Source: Bacteroidales bacterium
Lineage (GTDB): Bacteria > Bacteroidota > Bacteroidia > Bacteroidales > UBA1556
Assembly: GCA_023146135.1 (NCBI GenBank)
Contig: JAGLCR010000026.1
Location: 1 to 64,000, forward strand
Direction of reading: 5' to 3'
DNA: 64,000 nt
In this document: piece after piece, positions 44,774 through 55,000 of the stretch
How positions within the stretch are numbered: position 1 is the first letter of the stretch
Layout: every line of letters starts with the position of its first letter
Translations under genes and position numbers: made by a program
Notes under the pieces: generated by a model
The model's database searches: none
What the model was told of the DNA's origin: nothing
What the model saw: the letters and a program-made list of their open reading frames with translations, nothing else

Positions 44774-45679
44774 TTATATCCAGCGTCGTTTCTTAAAGTA
44801 AAAGAGTAACGAGATAACAATCAAAATCATTGTGCTAACAATAATAATAAAAGCAACATTATTTTCTTGTAAAGGAAGGTCAACATTCATCCCGTACAAA
44901 CCAGTAAGGAAGGTTAGAGGCAGTAAAATTGTTGATATAGTAGTAAGCACCTTCATTATTTCGTTTGTACGATTGGCTTGTAATGAATCAAACGTGAGGG
45001 AAAAACCCTGAATTAATTCCTGATAATCCTCAATGGAGTCCCACATTTTTTGATAGGAGTCCAAATTATTACCCCAATAATCTTCCATATCGGGTGTAAA
45101 GCCCTTAATAACACCTGACTCCATCTTTTGGAATAGGCGCAATTGCGGCTTGAATGCAGTATTTAGCAAAATTAAATTCTTACGTGTTACCGAGATACGT
45201 TCAATAGTTTTTTCTGCTTTTTTATCAAACATTTCCATGCTGATATGATCCAAATTATCCTCTATCAGTTTCATTAACTTAAAACTCTCGCGCATAAGTG
45301 AATCAAGAATACTATAAAGCAATACATCACTGGTATTGGGAAGTTCGTCGATATCGATATCAGCTTCGGTCTTGGTTTTATCAAATAGTGTACGAATCAC
45401 CCAATGACTTCCCAAGGTTATAATATAATGTTCGCCCCAGAAAATTTTCACTTCCTTGGTTTTTACAAACTTCATTGCCTTATCAAAGTAGGGAAAATGA
45501 AGAATCATAAATCGATAATTATCGTAAATATCAATTTTTGGTCGCTGTACTTTCGACTGGCAATCTTCAAGGTCAAGTGGGTGAAAATCATAATTTTCAC
45601 GCAAGTATTCAATATTCTCATCGTTGGGATAAGGGATATGAAACCACTCTAATTTTCCTATTTGAAGTTTGCCAATCAT
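44774..45679 (-). CDS. corA: CorA-type magnesium/cobalt transporter
   Basis: This 301-residue pentameric inner-membrane channel has a soluble N-terminal sensor domain (about residues 1-235) and two C-terminal transmembrane helices joined by the selectivity loop G263-M264-N265 in TGLYGMNVDLP. The start at 45679 (ATG) is chosen over a TTG two codons upstream. It is first in a probable two-gene run with the histidine kinase. Confidence 0.94.
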   Translation of the reverse strand: MIGKLQIGKLEWFHIPYPNDENIEYLRENYDFHPLDLEDCQSKVQRPKIDIYDNYRFMILHFPYFDKAMKFVKTKEVKIFWGEHYIITLGSHWVIRTLFDKTKTEADIDIDELPNTSDVLLYSILDSLMRESFKLMKLIEDNLDHISMEMFDKKAEKTIERISVTRKNLILLNTAFKPQLRLFQKMESGVIKGFTPDMEDYWGNNLDSYQKMWDSIEDYQELIQGFSLTFDSLQANRTNEIMKVLTTISTILLPLTFLTGLYGMNVDLPLQENNVAFIIIVSTMILIVISLLFYFKKRRWI

Positions 45680-45745
45680 AAGCAATTGTTTTTAATACTA
45701 TTTGTTCAATTATACTTAATCGTAAAAAAGGATGAAAGGTTACAT

Positions 45746-47530
45746 CTAATTGATCCTTTTAATATTTTTAAAAAGCATTTCAAAATCTTTTTGCTTTAAC
45801 GATTTTCCCTGTGCCATTTTAATCTTTGCAAAGCTCCAATTATTCATGCTTTGCGCCTTATAGTGCTCTTTCTCTTGAAGCCATCGAGTAAGGATTCGTC
45901 GAAAATCTTCATTCGTACAATGAATTCTCCGAACCTTTAACTCCTCCTTAGACAATCCCACTCCATCAAGCAAATGATTGCCTCCACCATTGGCACGGTA
46001 CGAATTCATAACCACAGTATATATTTTATTTTCATCAAAAGCACTTCCATCTGCCATGCTCAACACTTTTACACGTCTCCCCCTTGTGGCGCTAAGGTCG
46101 ATAATATACTTAATACCAGCACCCGAATCAAAGTTATAATAGGCGTTTTTCAAGGGCAATCCATAACGACCTTTTTTGCCATCTTTTTTAAGGAGTAAAA
46201 TACTAGTGGAATTTTCAGTCAGTGAATCGAACCAAAGATTAGTCGAAAACTCCAAATACTCACGAACCTCTTTCCCACTCATTTTTAGCGTGCAAAGAAA
46301 ATTCTCGTAGCGATAGAGCTTAAACATATCACGTATATAGAGAGGGCCTTTTTCCAAAACTGCATGAGTTGAAAAGGGCGCCGCAAAGGAAATATCGGCA
46401 TCACTTACTTCTAGCTGAACTTGGTGAATCATATCCACAAAAGCCGCAGGACCGTAAAGTGCATCATTGGCATTGATTGTAGTATCAAAATCAATTACTA
46501 ACTGATTCATATAGGCTTTTACACCTTCAAAATAAGGGCTAAATTTTTTCATAAACAAGCTGTCTGGAGCATAGGCAGCAAGACTTTGCTCGTGGCCTTT
46601 GATTTTTTTATCATAACTCTCAGTTTTTTCATTCCATGATAACTCCACATTTGCCACAGCAAAATTATGTGCATGAGCTCCCGCATTCAATATTAAAACT
46701 GAATCACCTGCTGTGTTTATCACAAATTGGTTAAGCGGTTTATGGTCATGGCCCGCAAATACAATATCAAAACCAGGCACAAGCTGAGCAACCAAAAGAG
46801 AGGCATTTTCATTACGCTCGTCCTCTACCCTGCCCCCTCCATAAGTAGCATCAACACCAGCGTGAAAAAGTCCAACAATTAGATCAGGATGATCACTCTC
46901 CATCGTTATTTTAACCACCTTCTTAGCGGTCATAATCATATCATCAAAATACATTCCTGGCCATAATTTCTCAGGTAGCCAATTGGGAATGGAAGGAGTG
47001 ATGAGGCCAATTACAGCAATTTTTACCCCTTGTCTATTAATAATAGCATAGGCTGGAAAATGAGAACTATTAGTGGACGAATCCAGCGCATTTGCCGCTA
47101 GATATGGGAAATCAATCTCATTTCGAAACTGCTCATATACCTTAGGGCCTGCTTCAATATCATGATTACCCACCGAAGCGGCATCATAATCCATAAAATT
47201 CATGATTTTTGCTAGCAAATGGGGTTTTACAGTATCAATATAACTAGCATAATATACCACGGGGGTACCTTGCAGTATATCTCCATTATCAAGCATTATT
47301 ACTTCCTGATTTTTGATAGCACGCTGCTCGCGTAAATAGCTCATTCCCTGAGCTAAACTACCCTTCGATTTTTTTTGACGTACTAAATCTTCAGGAAAAA
47401 AACTACCATGAACATCGGTACTTTCAACTATAACTACATTAAGATGAAGAGGCCTTGAATCATCTGTATTACAAGCGCTTAAACTCAACAAAAGAAGAAT
47501 AATAATCGGAATCAATGGAACTCTATTCAT
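45746..47530 (-). CDS. 5'-nucleotidase / 2',3'-cyclic phosphodiesterase-type lipoprotein
   Basis: This 594-residue exported protein has a lipobox ending at C20 (LSLSAC). The N-terminal metallophosphatase domain carries the metal ligands in ESTDVHGSF, DNGDILQG, VGNHDIEAG and FAGHDHKPL. The C-terminal 5_nucleotid_C substrate domain (about residues 350-560) ends in NSYRANGGGNHLL. Such enzymes release nucleosides and phosphate from nucleotides in the periplasm or at the surface. The start at 47530 begins the signal sequence directly; the frame is open 36 nt further. Confidence 0.92.
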   Translation of the reverse strand: MNRVPLIPIIILLLLSLSACNTDDSRPLHLNVVIVESTDVHGSFFPEDLVRQKKSKGSLAQGMSYLREQRAIKNQEVIMLDNGDILQGTPVVYYASYIDTVKPHLLAKIMNFMDYDAASVGNHDIEAGPKVYEQFRNEIDFPYLAANALDSSTNSSHFPAYAIINRQGVKIAVIGLITPSIPNWLPEKLWPGMYFDDMIMTAKKVVKITMESDHPDLIVGLFHAGVDATYGGGRVEDERNENASLLVAQLVPGFDIVFAGHDHKPLNQFVINTAGDSVLILNAGAHAHNFAVANVELSWNEKTESYDKKIKGHEQSLAAYAPDSLFMKKFSPYFEGVKAYMNQLVIDFDTTINANDALYGPAAFVDMIHQVQLEVSDADISFAAPFSTHAVLEKGPLYIRDMFKLYRYENFLCTLKMSGKEVREYLEFSTNLWFDSLTENSTSILLLKKDGKKGRYGLPLKNAYYNFDSGAGIKYIIDLSATRGRRVKVLSMADGSAFDENKIYTVVMNSYRANGGGNHLLDGVGLSKEELKVRRIHCTNEDFRRILTRWLQEKEHYKAQSMNNWSFAKIKMAQGKSLKQKDFEMLFKNIKRIN

Positions 47531-47705
47531 AGGTCTATAGCTTACTAATACCAGCCAAAAGTACAAAAACGGTTGCTAATAACGAAAAATGGTTTTTTTG
47601 TATCGTTTCAAGCAGCTTAAATTTTAGAGGATATAAACCATATCTGATATTTGTCTTAAATATGTACCTTTGTAAAATTAAGCTGTAACATAAAAGTAGA
47701 AACAA

Positions 47706-48236
47706 ATGAAATATTCAGAGTATGACCCTAATAAAAGGGAGGAGATAAATCAACTTTTTATTAAAACATTCACCGATTCAGAAGGTGAATCGGAAGGTTT
47801 GATTATTGGAGAATTAACTAATAATTTCATGCTAAGTAGTGATGACTATTATTGCTTTGTTGCCACGGATAATAATACAATTATTGGAAGTGTATTTTTT
47901 TCAAGTTTAACTTTTGAGCGTAGTATAAAGGCATATATTTTATCTCCTATGGCCACATTAACAGAGTATCAAGGAAAAGGAATTGGTCAGAAATTAATTA
48001 ATTACGCTCATAATATCCTGAAAGAAAATGGGGTGGAGTTGGTTGTTACTTATGGAGATATTAATTTTTATTCAAAAACAGGCTATAAGCAAATTAGTGA
48101 AGAAGTGATAAAAGCTCCATTAAAATTATCATACCCAGAAGGCTGGCTAGGACAATCTCTGGTAAGTGAAAAATTAGAACCAATTGCAGGCATGTCCTAT
48201 TGCGTAGAAGCACTTAATAAACCCGATTTGTGGTAA
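47706..48236 (+). CDS. GNAT-family N-acetyltransferase
   Basis: This 176-residue acetyl-CoA-dependent transferase has the acetyl-CoA loop in LSPMATLTEYQGKGIGQKLI, and the family's later strand VVTYGDINFYSKTGYKQI. It resembles the predicted acetyltransferases related to YhbS. The substrate is unknown. TACCTTTG at 47665-47672 is a probable -7 box, 33 nt before the start. It converges on the next gene, 12 nt away. Confidence 0.9.
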   Translation: MKYSEYDPNKREEINQLFIKTFTDSEGESEGLIIGELTNNFMLSSDDYYCFVATDNNTIIGSVFFSSLTFERSIKAYILSPMATLTEYQGKGIGQKLINYAHNILKENGVELVVTYGDINFYSKTGYKQISEEVIKAPLKLSYPEGWLGQSLVSEKLEPIAGMSYCVEALNKPDLW

Positions 48237-48248
48237 GAACCAAGATGA

Positions 48249-48821
48249 TTAGGTTTTATTCAAACTCTTCAAACTATACTCCTGCAAGACTCTATACTCT
48301 GGCCCATCTTTATGCAAAATGCTTTGATAAAGATATACTCGCTTAATAGGAATGATTCCCGAATCAAAATCCTTATACTGATTAACTACTGACTGAAAAT
48401 ATTTTTTGCTGTCTAAGTGCTTGATACGCCCTATGGTAATATGAGGCACAAAGTTTTGTCGGTCCGGATAAATACCTATTTCTTTCAATGCTAGCTTAAG
48501 CCTTTCGGCCAATATCGAGAGCTCATCAGCTTGTTTCAAGCCCATCCATAAAACTCGTGGCTGATATTTACTCCCAAAAACACCCAACCTGTTAAATGAT
48601 AACTCGAATAAATGTTGCTCTTTTAATACTCTCTCAAGGCTATTTTTTATTCTTTTGAGCCCTAAATCGTCTGTTGGGCCAAAATATTTAAGCGTTAAAT
48701 GAATATAGTCGTCCTCAACCCATTTTATGTTTTCAGCTGCAAGTTTTGATTTTATATCTTTGATATACTGACTTATAAAATCTGATTTCTTAAAACTTAT
48801 GGCCAAAAAAACACGCTTCAT
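48249..48821 (-). CDS. thpR: RNA 2',3'-cyclic phosphodiesterase
   Basis: This 190-residue 2H-family enzyme opens 2',3'-cyclic phosphate ends of RNA, to a 2'-phosphate. Both active-site motifs are present: HLTLKYFG (first HxT) and HITIGRI (second). The start MKRVFLAISF is typical. It is cytosolic. It diverges from the TetR gene across the 18-bp inverted repeat at 48843-48890. Confidence 0.92.
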   Translation of the reverse strand: MKRVFLAISFKKSDFISQYIKDIKSKLAAENIKWVEDDYIHLTLKYFGPTDDLGLKRIKNSLERVLKEQHLFELSFNRLGVFGSKYQPRVLWMGLKQADELSILAERLKLALKEIGIYPDRQNFVPHITIGRIKHLDSKKYFQSVVNQYKDFDSGIIPIKRVYLYQSILHKDGPEYRVLQEYSLKSLNKT

Positions 48822-48842
48822 AATGTAATATTTATTATTTTT

Positions 48843-48890
48843 TGAACACTTTGGAAACTTTTAATGCGTTATAAGTTTCCAAAGTGTTCA
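48843..48890. promoter_or_regulatory. Perfect 18-bp inverted repeat, probable TetR operator
   Basis: The arms are 48843-48860 (TGAACACTTTGGAAACTT) and 48873-48890 (its exact complement inverted), with a 12-nt spacer. The right arm overlaps the likely -33 region of the tetR promoter, and the repeat also lies within 22 nt of the start of the divergent gene. The position fits an operator for the adjacent TetR protein (inference). Confidence 0.65.
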
Positions 48891-48905
48891 TTTTTTGTAT
48901 CTTTG
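48876..48905 (+). promoter_or_regulatory. Promoter of the tetR-efflux operon
   Basis: A degenerate -33 (TTTC, 48876-48879) and a perfect -7 box TATCTTTG (48898-48905) are 18 bp apart. The ATG follows 19 nt later. The -33 lies in the inverted repeat. Confidence 0.6.
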
Positions 48906-48924
48906 CCCCCCAAAAGTAATTAAT

Positions 48925-49536
48925 ATGGAAGAACAAACACAAGAAATAACACAAAAAGCAGCAAAGTTGTTTCATAGATATGGAATTAAAAGTGTAAGCA
49001 TGGATGATGTGGCACACGAGCTTTCCATTTCTAAAAAAACACTTTATAAACTATTTAAAGATAAGAAAGACCTTATATCAAAAGTATTGGATTGTCCAGC
49101 AAAAGAAGCTCCAGCAAAAATTTCTAAAATCATTAATCTTAATGCTGTGGAAAAGCACATTATGGTTTATAATAACATCGTAAAGTTTTTAGCTGATCTT
49201 AATCCTAGTTTCGAATATGACCTAAAAAAATACTATCCTCAATTACATAATACGGTAATTAAAAAAAGAAGAAAGCATGTATATGAAAACATGCAAAGTG
49301 ATTTATTACAAGGGGTTAAAGAGGGTTTTTTTAGAGCAAATATGGACATTGATATTATTACAAATATGAATATTGTTCGTATCGAAGGTTTCCAAACAAT
49401 GGATGTAAAAGAGGTGTATAAACGTGATTTGCTAGAAGTTGTAAAAGAGTTTTTCTCTTATCATTTTCACGCGATAGCTACCGAAAAGGGAATAAGGGAA
49501 TTTGAAAGAATAATGAAAGAAAAACATGATGAATAA
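48925..49536 (+). CDS. TetR/AcrR-family repressor of the efflux operon
   Basis: This 203-residue regulator has the TetR helix-turn-helix at residues about 10-55 (MDDVAHELSISKKTLYKLFKDKKDLI) and a helical ligand-binding rest. The start at 48925 (MEEQTQEITQ) is used rather than one 30 nt upstream, which would put the -7 box inside the gene. It overlaps the start of the TolC-type gene, so it is part of the operon it probably controls. The ligand is unknown. Confidence 0.92.
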   Translation: MEEQTQEITQKAAKLFHRYGIKSVSMDDVAHELSISKKTLYKLFKDKKDLISKVLDCPAKEAPAKISKIINLNAVEKHIMVYNNIVKFLADLNPSFEYDLKKYYPQLHNTVIKKRRKHVYENMQSDLLQGVKEGFFRANMDIDIITNMNIVRIEGFQTMDVKEVYKRDLLEVVKEFFSYHFHAIATEKGIREFERIMKEKHDE

Positions 49537-50884
49537 AGAACGAATTATATTAATTGCAATTCTTTTGGGCTATTTTAGTTTTCACGGAATTGCACAAGAT
49601 GTTACAACGCATCACTTGACTTTACGCAAAGCTCAAGAGCTTGCCTTGACTGAAAACCGAAAAATTCAAAACGCAGGTTATGACGTACAAATAGCAAAGA
49701 AAGTAGTATGGGAAACTACGGCTTATGGCCTTCCTCAAGTTAGTGCTGGATTAGATTATAGCAATATGCTTGATATTCCAGTAACACTAATGCCCGAGCG
49801 TATTTTTAATCCGAATGCTGGCCCTGACGACTATATTCCATTAAAGTTTGGACAGCAACATAATAGTTCGTTCTCCTTCAATGTGTCGCAATTGCTTTTT
49901 AGTGGCGAATATATTGTAGGTTTACAGGCATCAAAAACATATCAAAACCTCTCACAGCAAGCCATGCTTAAAGAGCAGCGCGATGTGATAGAGCTTGTTT
50001 CTAAATCATATTATGGACTCCTGTTTTCCTTGGAAAATAAAAAGGTATTGGATTCGACATTGTTCGATATTCAGAAAACCTATGATGATATAAGCAAAAC
50101 ATATAAAGCGGGTCTTGTGGAAGAAACCGATGTGGACCAGATTCAACTGAATTTACTCACCGTAGAAAATGCGCTCTCTGCTATCAAAAGACAGATTATA
50201 GTAAGTGAAAATATTGTAAAATACCAGATTGGTCTAAATATTACCGACTCTATCATTATTGAGGATAGTTTAAGCTATATATTTAGCCATTCCAATGTGG
50301 AATCGGTTATGCTTCAAGAGTTTGATCTTTCTAAAAACTTGGATTATCAAATACTACAAACCCAAAAGAAAGTGTCAGAACTAAGTGTTAAAAGAGAAAA
50401 ATCAACCTTTCTTCCTAATATTAATGCATTTTACTCGCATAAGGTAACTGGACAAAATGATGATTTTAGTTTCTTTGCAGGTAGTCAAGCTTGGTATCAA
50501 TCCAATATAATAGGCGCTGGACTCACATGGCAACTGTTCAATAGCGGAAGCAAAGTTGTTAAGCTTCAACAAGCACAATTGGAGCTTGATAAAATTGAGA
50601 ATAATGAATGGATGCTCGAGCAAGGGCTTATGTTTCAAGTAGAAGAAGCTCGTAATAAACTAATTGCAAGTTACGACACCTATATAAAAGAAAAAAAGAA
50701 TGTGGTTCTTGCTGAGAAAATATACCGGCGAGCTCTTATTAAGTTTACCAATGGTGTGATATCCAGTAATGAACTAACGCAACTAAATACTCAATATTTT
50801 AACAGTCAATCAAGCTATTTTCTAGCCATGATGAATGTGCTTAACTCAAAAATTGAGTTAGATAAAATTTTAAACAACTACTAA
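49526..50884 (+). CDS. TolC-family outer-membrane efflux protein
   Basis: This 452-residue protein has a signal peptide (LIAILLGYFSFHGIAQ) and the two OEP repeats of TolC-type channels, with long helices (NRKIQNAGYDVQIAKK near the start, LEQGLMFQVEEARNKLI in the second half). It forms the outer-membrane duct for the adaptor and pump encoded downstream. The start overlaps the tetR stop by 11 nt (a second ATG directly follows), which suggests translational coupling. Confidence 0.93.
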   Translation: MMNKERIILIAILLGYFSFHGIAQDVTTHHLTLRKAQELALTENRKIQNAGYDVQIAKKVVWETTAYGLPQVSAGLDYSNMLDIPVTLMPERIFNPNAGPDDYIPLKFGQQHNSSFSFNVSQLLFSGEYIVGLQASKTYQNLSQQAMLKEQRDVIELVSKSYYGLLFSLENKKVLDSTLFDIQKTYDDISKTYKAGLVEETDVDQIQLNLLTVENALSAIKRQIIVSENIVKYQIGLNITDSIIIEDSLSYIFSHSNVESVMLQEFDLSKNLDYQILQTQKKVSELSVKREKSTFLPNINAFYSHKVTGQNDDFSFFAGSQAWYQSNIIGAGLTWQLFNSGSKVVKLQQAQLELDKIENNEWMLEQGLMFQVEEARNKLIASYDTYIKEKKNVVLAEKIYRRALIKFTNGVISSNELTQLNTQYFNSQSSYFLAMMNVLNSKIELDKILNNY

Positions 50885-50897
50885 AATATAAATAATT

Positions 50898-52040
50898 ATG
50901 AAAACTACTATAAATACACTTTCAATAATCTTTCTGCTATTTGTTGTTGCTTCGTGTCAGCAGGAAGCGCAAGACCCAAAGCAAGAATTACTAAAATTAA
51001 AGACTCAATTAAGTACAACCCAAGCACGTATTAGTGAATTGGAGACTATTATTGAGAATGATAGCAATAAGGTGGAGGCGAAAACTGTTTTTGTGGACCT
51101 CTTGAGTATAAAAGCCGATACTTTTATTCACTATATTAGTGTAACGGGAAGTGTAGAGTCAGATAATCAAGCATATATCAGTCCGGAAATTAGCGGTCAG
51201 ATAAAAAAGGTATTGGTACATGAGGGGCAGAAAGTAAAGAAAGGACATGCCTTGATGATTCTTAATTCAGAGATTACTCAAAAAACCATCAACGAGGTAA
51301 AAACCAATCTTGAACTTGCTCGAACTGTTTATAAAAAGCAAAAAGAGTTATGGGACCAAAATATTGGCTCAGAGATTCAATATTTGCAAGCAAAGAATAA
51401 TATGCGCTCTTTGGAAGGAAAACTCGAAACCTTGCAGGTGCAACAACGAATGGCCACCATAAGAGCTCCTTACGATGGCACTGTGGACAATATTTTTCAA
51501 CACGAAGGTGAAATGGCTAGCCCTGGTCGACAAGTACTGCAATTGATAAATCTTAAAAACCTTAAGGTTTATGTAAACATGTCGGAACGATACCTTCCAT
51601 ATGTACATAAAGGCGATATCGCTGTGGTTAGCTTTCCTACCTATCCTGATTTAGTGATAAAGGCTCCACTTTTTAGAATCGGAAATATGATCAACCCTGC
51701 CAATAGAACGGTAAAGGTTCAAATAAATATCAAGAATAAAGATGGCAAGCTTAAGCCTAACCTTATTTCAAAAATAAAAATTAAGGATTACTATAATGAA
51801 AAAGCAATTGCTGTTCCATCAATTATTATTAAACAAGACCTAAAAGGGGACTATGTATTCTTGGTAGTAAAAAATAAAAAGGGAAGTCTTCTTGCTAAAA
51901 AACAATACATTAAAACAGGGGTTTCACATAAGGCTAAAAGTTTAGTATTAGAAGGCTTAAGCCCAAATGATAAAGTTATTTATAATGGCTATAATCTGGT
52001 ACGAAATGGTTCGTTAATCAGGGTAAATAACGAATTATAA
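50898..52040 (+). CDS. RND efflux periplasmic adaptor (HlyD/AcrA-type) lipoprotein
   Basis: This 380-residue membrane-fusion protein has a lipobox ending at C20 (VVASC), a coiled-coil start (LKTQLSTTQARISELETI), a lipoyl-like half (ISGQIKKVLVHEGQKVKKGHALM), a helical hairpin, the second lipoyl half (ATIRAPYDGTVDNIFQHEGE) and beta-barrel domains. It links the pump to the TolC-type channel. It sits 13 nt after the channel gene and 22 nt before the pump gene. Confidence 0.94.
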   Translation: MKTTINTLSIIFLLFVVASCQQEAQDPKQELLKLKTQLSTTQARISELETIIENDSNKVEAKTVFVDLLSIKADTFIHYISVTGSVESDNQAYISPEISGQIKKVLVHEGQKVKKGHALMILNSEITQKTINEVKTNLELARTVYKKQKELWDQNIGSEIQYLQAKNNMRSLEGKLETLQVQQRMATIRAPYDGTVDNIFQHEGEMASPGRQVLQLINLKNLKVYVNMSERYLPYVHKGDIAVVSFPTYPDLVIKAPLFRIGNMINPANRTVKVQINIKNKDGKLKPNLISKIKIKDYYNEKAIAVPSIIIKQDLKGDYVFLVVKNKKGSLLAKKQYIKTGVSHKAKSLVLEGLSPNDKVIYNGYNLVRNGSLIRVNNEL

Positions 52041-52062
52041 TAAATACATCAATACGAATCGC

Positions 52063-55000
52063 ATGGAAAAACAAGAGAAAAATAACTATAGAGAGTTTGG
52101 CCTAACGACTGCTGCGCTAGACAATAAAAACACCGTGTTGCTGTTAACCATTCTTTTAGCGGTAATTGGTATACTTACTTATATTGGCCTACCCAAAGAG
52201 TCATTCCCAGAGGTGGTTATTCCCAAAGTTTTTGTGAAAACCATTTATCCAGGAAACCCTCCCATTGATATGGAAAACCTTATTACTCGGCCCATCGAGA
52301 AAGAGGTACATACCATCAAAGGCGTAAAAGAGCTTACTTCAACTTCATCACAAGACAATTCCGATATTATTGTCGAATTCAACTCGGATGTTAATATTCG
52401 TAGAGCTTTGCAAGATGTAAAAGATGCCGTGGATAAAAGTAAAAGTGAGCTTCCTAACGACTTGAAATTCGACCCCGTAGTCGTAGAAATGGATATGTCG
52501 GAATTCCCCATTCTCAATGTAAACCTATATGGAGAATATTCTTTGGAGCAAATAAAAGAGTATGCGGAAGATCTAAAGGATGAGTTTGAAAATATTCATG
52601 AGGTTTCGAAAGTTGATTTCAAAGGACTTCAAGAACGTGAGATTATTCTCAACATCGACCAAGATAAGCTCTCGGCCAATGGTTTAAGCTTTCAAAACAT
52701 TGAGGATGCAATTAATTTTGAAAATGTTTCAATCTCAGGTGGTGATATAATTGTTGGTGGTACACGCCGATCAGTGCGAACTATAGGTGAGTTTGCATCA
52801 GTTGATGAAATTGGGGATATTATCATCAAACATTTAGATGGCAATATCGTTTTTCTGCGCGATGTACTAGAGAATCAGAAAGTTGTTGATGGTTTTGCTG
52901 ACCCGCTAACTTATGCCCGATTAAATGATTTAACGGTGGTTTCACTATCGGTAGTGAAGAAAAGCGGGGAAAATCTACTTGTCACAACTGATAAAATTAT
53001 GAGTGTGTTAAGCAATGCCAAGGAAATAGGGATTTTACCAGAGGACCTTAATATTAGCATTACAAACGACCAATCAGACCGTGTACGAAAATCGGTTAAT
53101 AATTTGGAGAATAGTATTATCATGGGAGTAATATTCGTGGTAGGCGTATTGTTCTTCTTTTTAGGTATGCGGAACTCCTTATTTGTAGGATTTGCAATTC
53201 CAATGTCCATGATGATATCCTTTATCATTCTTGGTGCACTCGGTTACACCATTAATATGATGATTCTTTTCGGTTTAGTATTAGCGCTTGGTATGCTCGT
53301 AGACAACGCCATTGTGGTAGTCGAAAACGTCCATCGATTTATTTCGCAGGGAGAAGATTTGTATAACGCTACCAAACATGGAATTGGGGAAATTGCTTGG
53401 CCTATTATCGCATCTACCGCTACTACCCTAGCAGCATTTGTTCCTCTTATCTTTTGGCCAGGCATGATGGGGCAGTTTATGAAAAATTTACCTGTCACCC
53501 TTATTATTGTACTTAGCTCTTCCCTATTTGTAGCACTAATTATCATTCCCGTATTGGTTTCAACTTTTATCAATCCTGAAAAACAAGAAACCTCTCCAAG
53601 TAAAAAAACCTATAGTATTGGAGCCATTCTAGTAATTGCATTTATTATTATGGGTTATCTAACTGGCATGAAAGCCTTTGCAAACCTCCTAATCATCATG
53701 CTCTTACTCAGTGCAATGAACTACTTTTTTCTTTTCAAATCATCCATTTGGTTTCAACACAATTTTTTGGGCTGGCTAGAAAATATTTACCTTAAAGTTC
53801 TTGACTGGGCATTAAGTGGTTGGAAACCACGCTTCTTAATAATAGGTTCTTTTGTTTTACTGTTTGCTACCATTAAGTTTTACCAAATGCGAGATATTCC
53901 TGTTAGACTATTTCCGAATAATGAACCACACTTCATCAATGTAATGGTAGAACTTCCCTTGGGTACTGATATTGATGTTACAAATGAGTTTATGCGAAAA
54001 GTTGAAAATCGTATTTCAGAAGTTACAAAAAACGACACAAGCATCATCGAATCCATATTAACAACTGTTGGAAAGGGGGTTGTTGGAGAAAACGAAATGC
54101 CTTTTGGAAATACACCTCAAAAAGGAATGACAACCATTGCTTTTATCGATTATGAACTTCGAGATGGGATTTCAACCAATGATATATTGAAAGATGTAAG
54201 TCATGAATTTACAGATAAATATCCTGGAGTTACTATTTCAGTTGATAAAAACAAAATGGGTCCACCCGTTGGAAAGCAGATTAATATTGAGATTACAGGA
54301 AAGGACTTCCCTACTCTAATGCACTTGAGCGATAGCCTTTTAGGATTTATTAATACGCAAGGAATTGCAGGGATTGAAGGATTAAAGCTGGATATCGATG
54401 TGGGGAAACCAGAGCTTATTGTAAATATTGACCGTGAAAAAGCACGTCGTTTTGGACTATCAACGGCACAAATCGCAAGTACAATAAGAACGGCATTATT
54501 TGGTAAAGAAGTAACCGATTATAAAGAAGGAGAAGATAAATACCCCATTCGCTTACGCTTTGCTAAGCAATACCGAAATGATATTTCATCATTGATGAAT
54601 CAAGTGATTGCATTTCGAAATAAGAAGGGTAAGTTTATGCAAATTCCTATTTCGGCAGTAGCTTCAGTATATTATAGCAATACTTATGGCTCAGTGAAAC
54701 GTAAAGATATGGACCGAGTAGTAACTGTATATTCTAATGTTTTGGAAGGTTTTAATGCCAATGAAGTGAATAATGAAATCAAACAAGCCTTGGCAAACTT
54801 TACTTTACCTCCTACCTACAGCTTCAGTTTCACTGGAGAGCAAGAAGAACAAGCTAAGGTTATGGCCTTTATAATTAAAGCACTACTTATTGCTTTAAGT
54901 TTAATAACCATCATATTAGTAACTCAGTTCAACTCGTTTGCAAAACCATTAATTATTATGGTTTCAGTGTTGTTTAGTACCATTGGCGTTTTTGGAGGCT

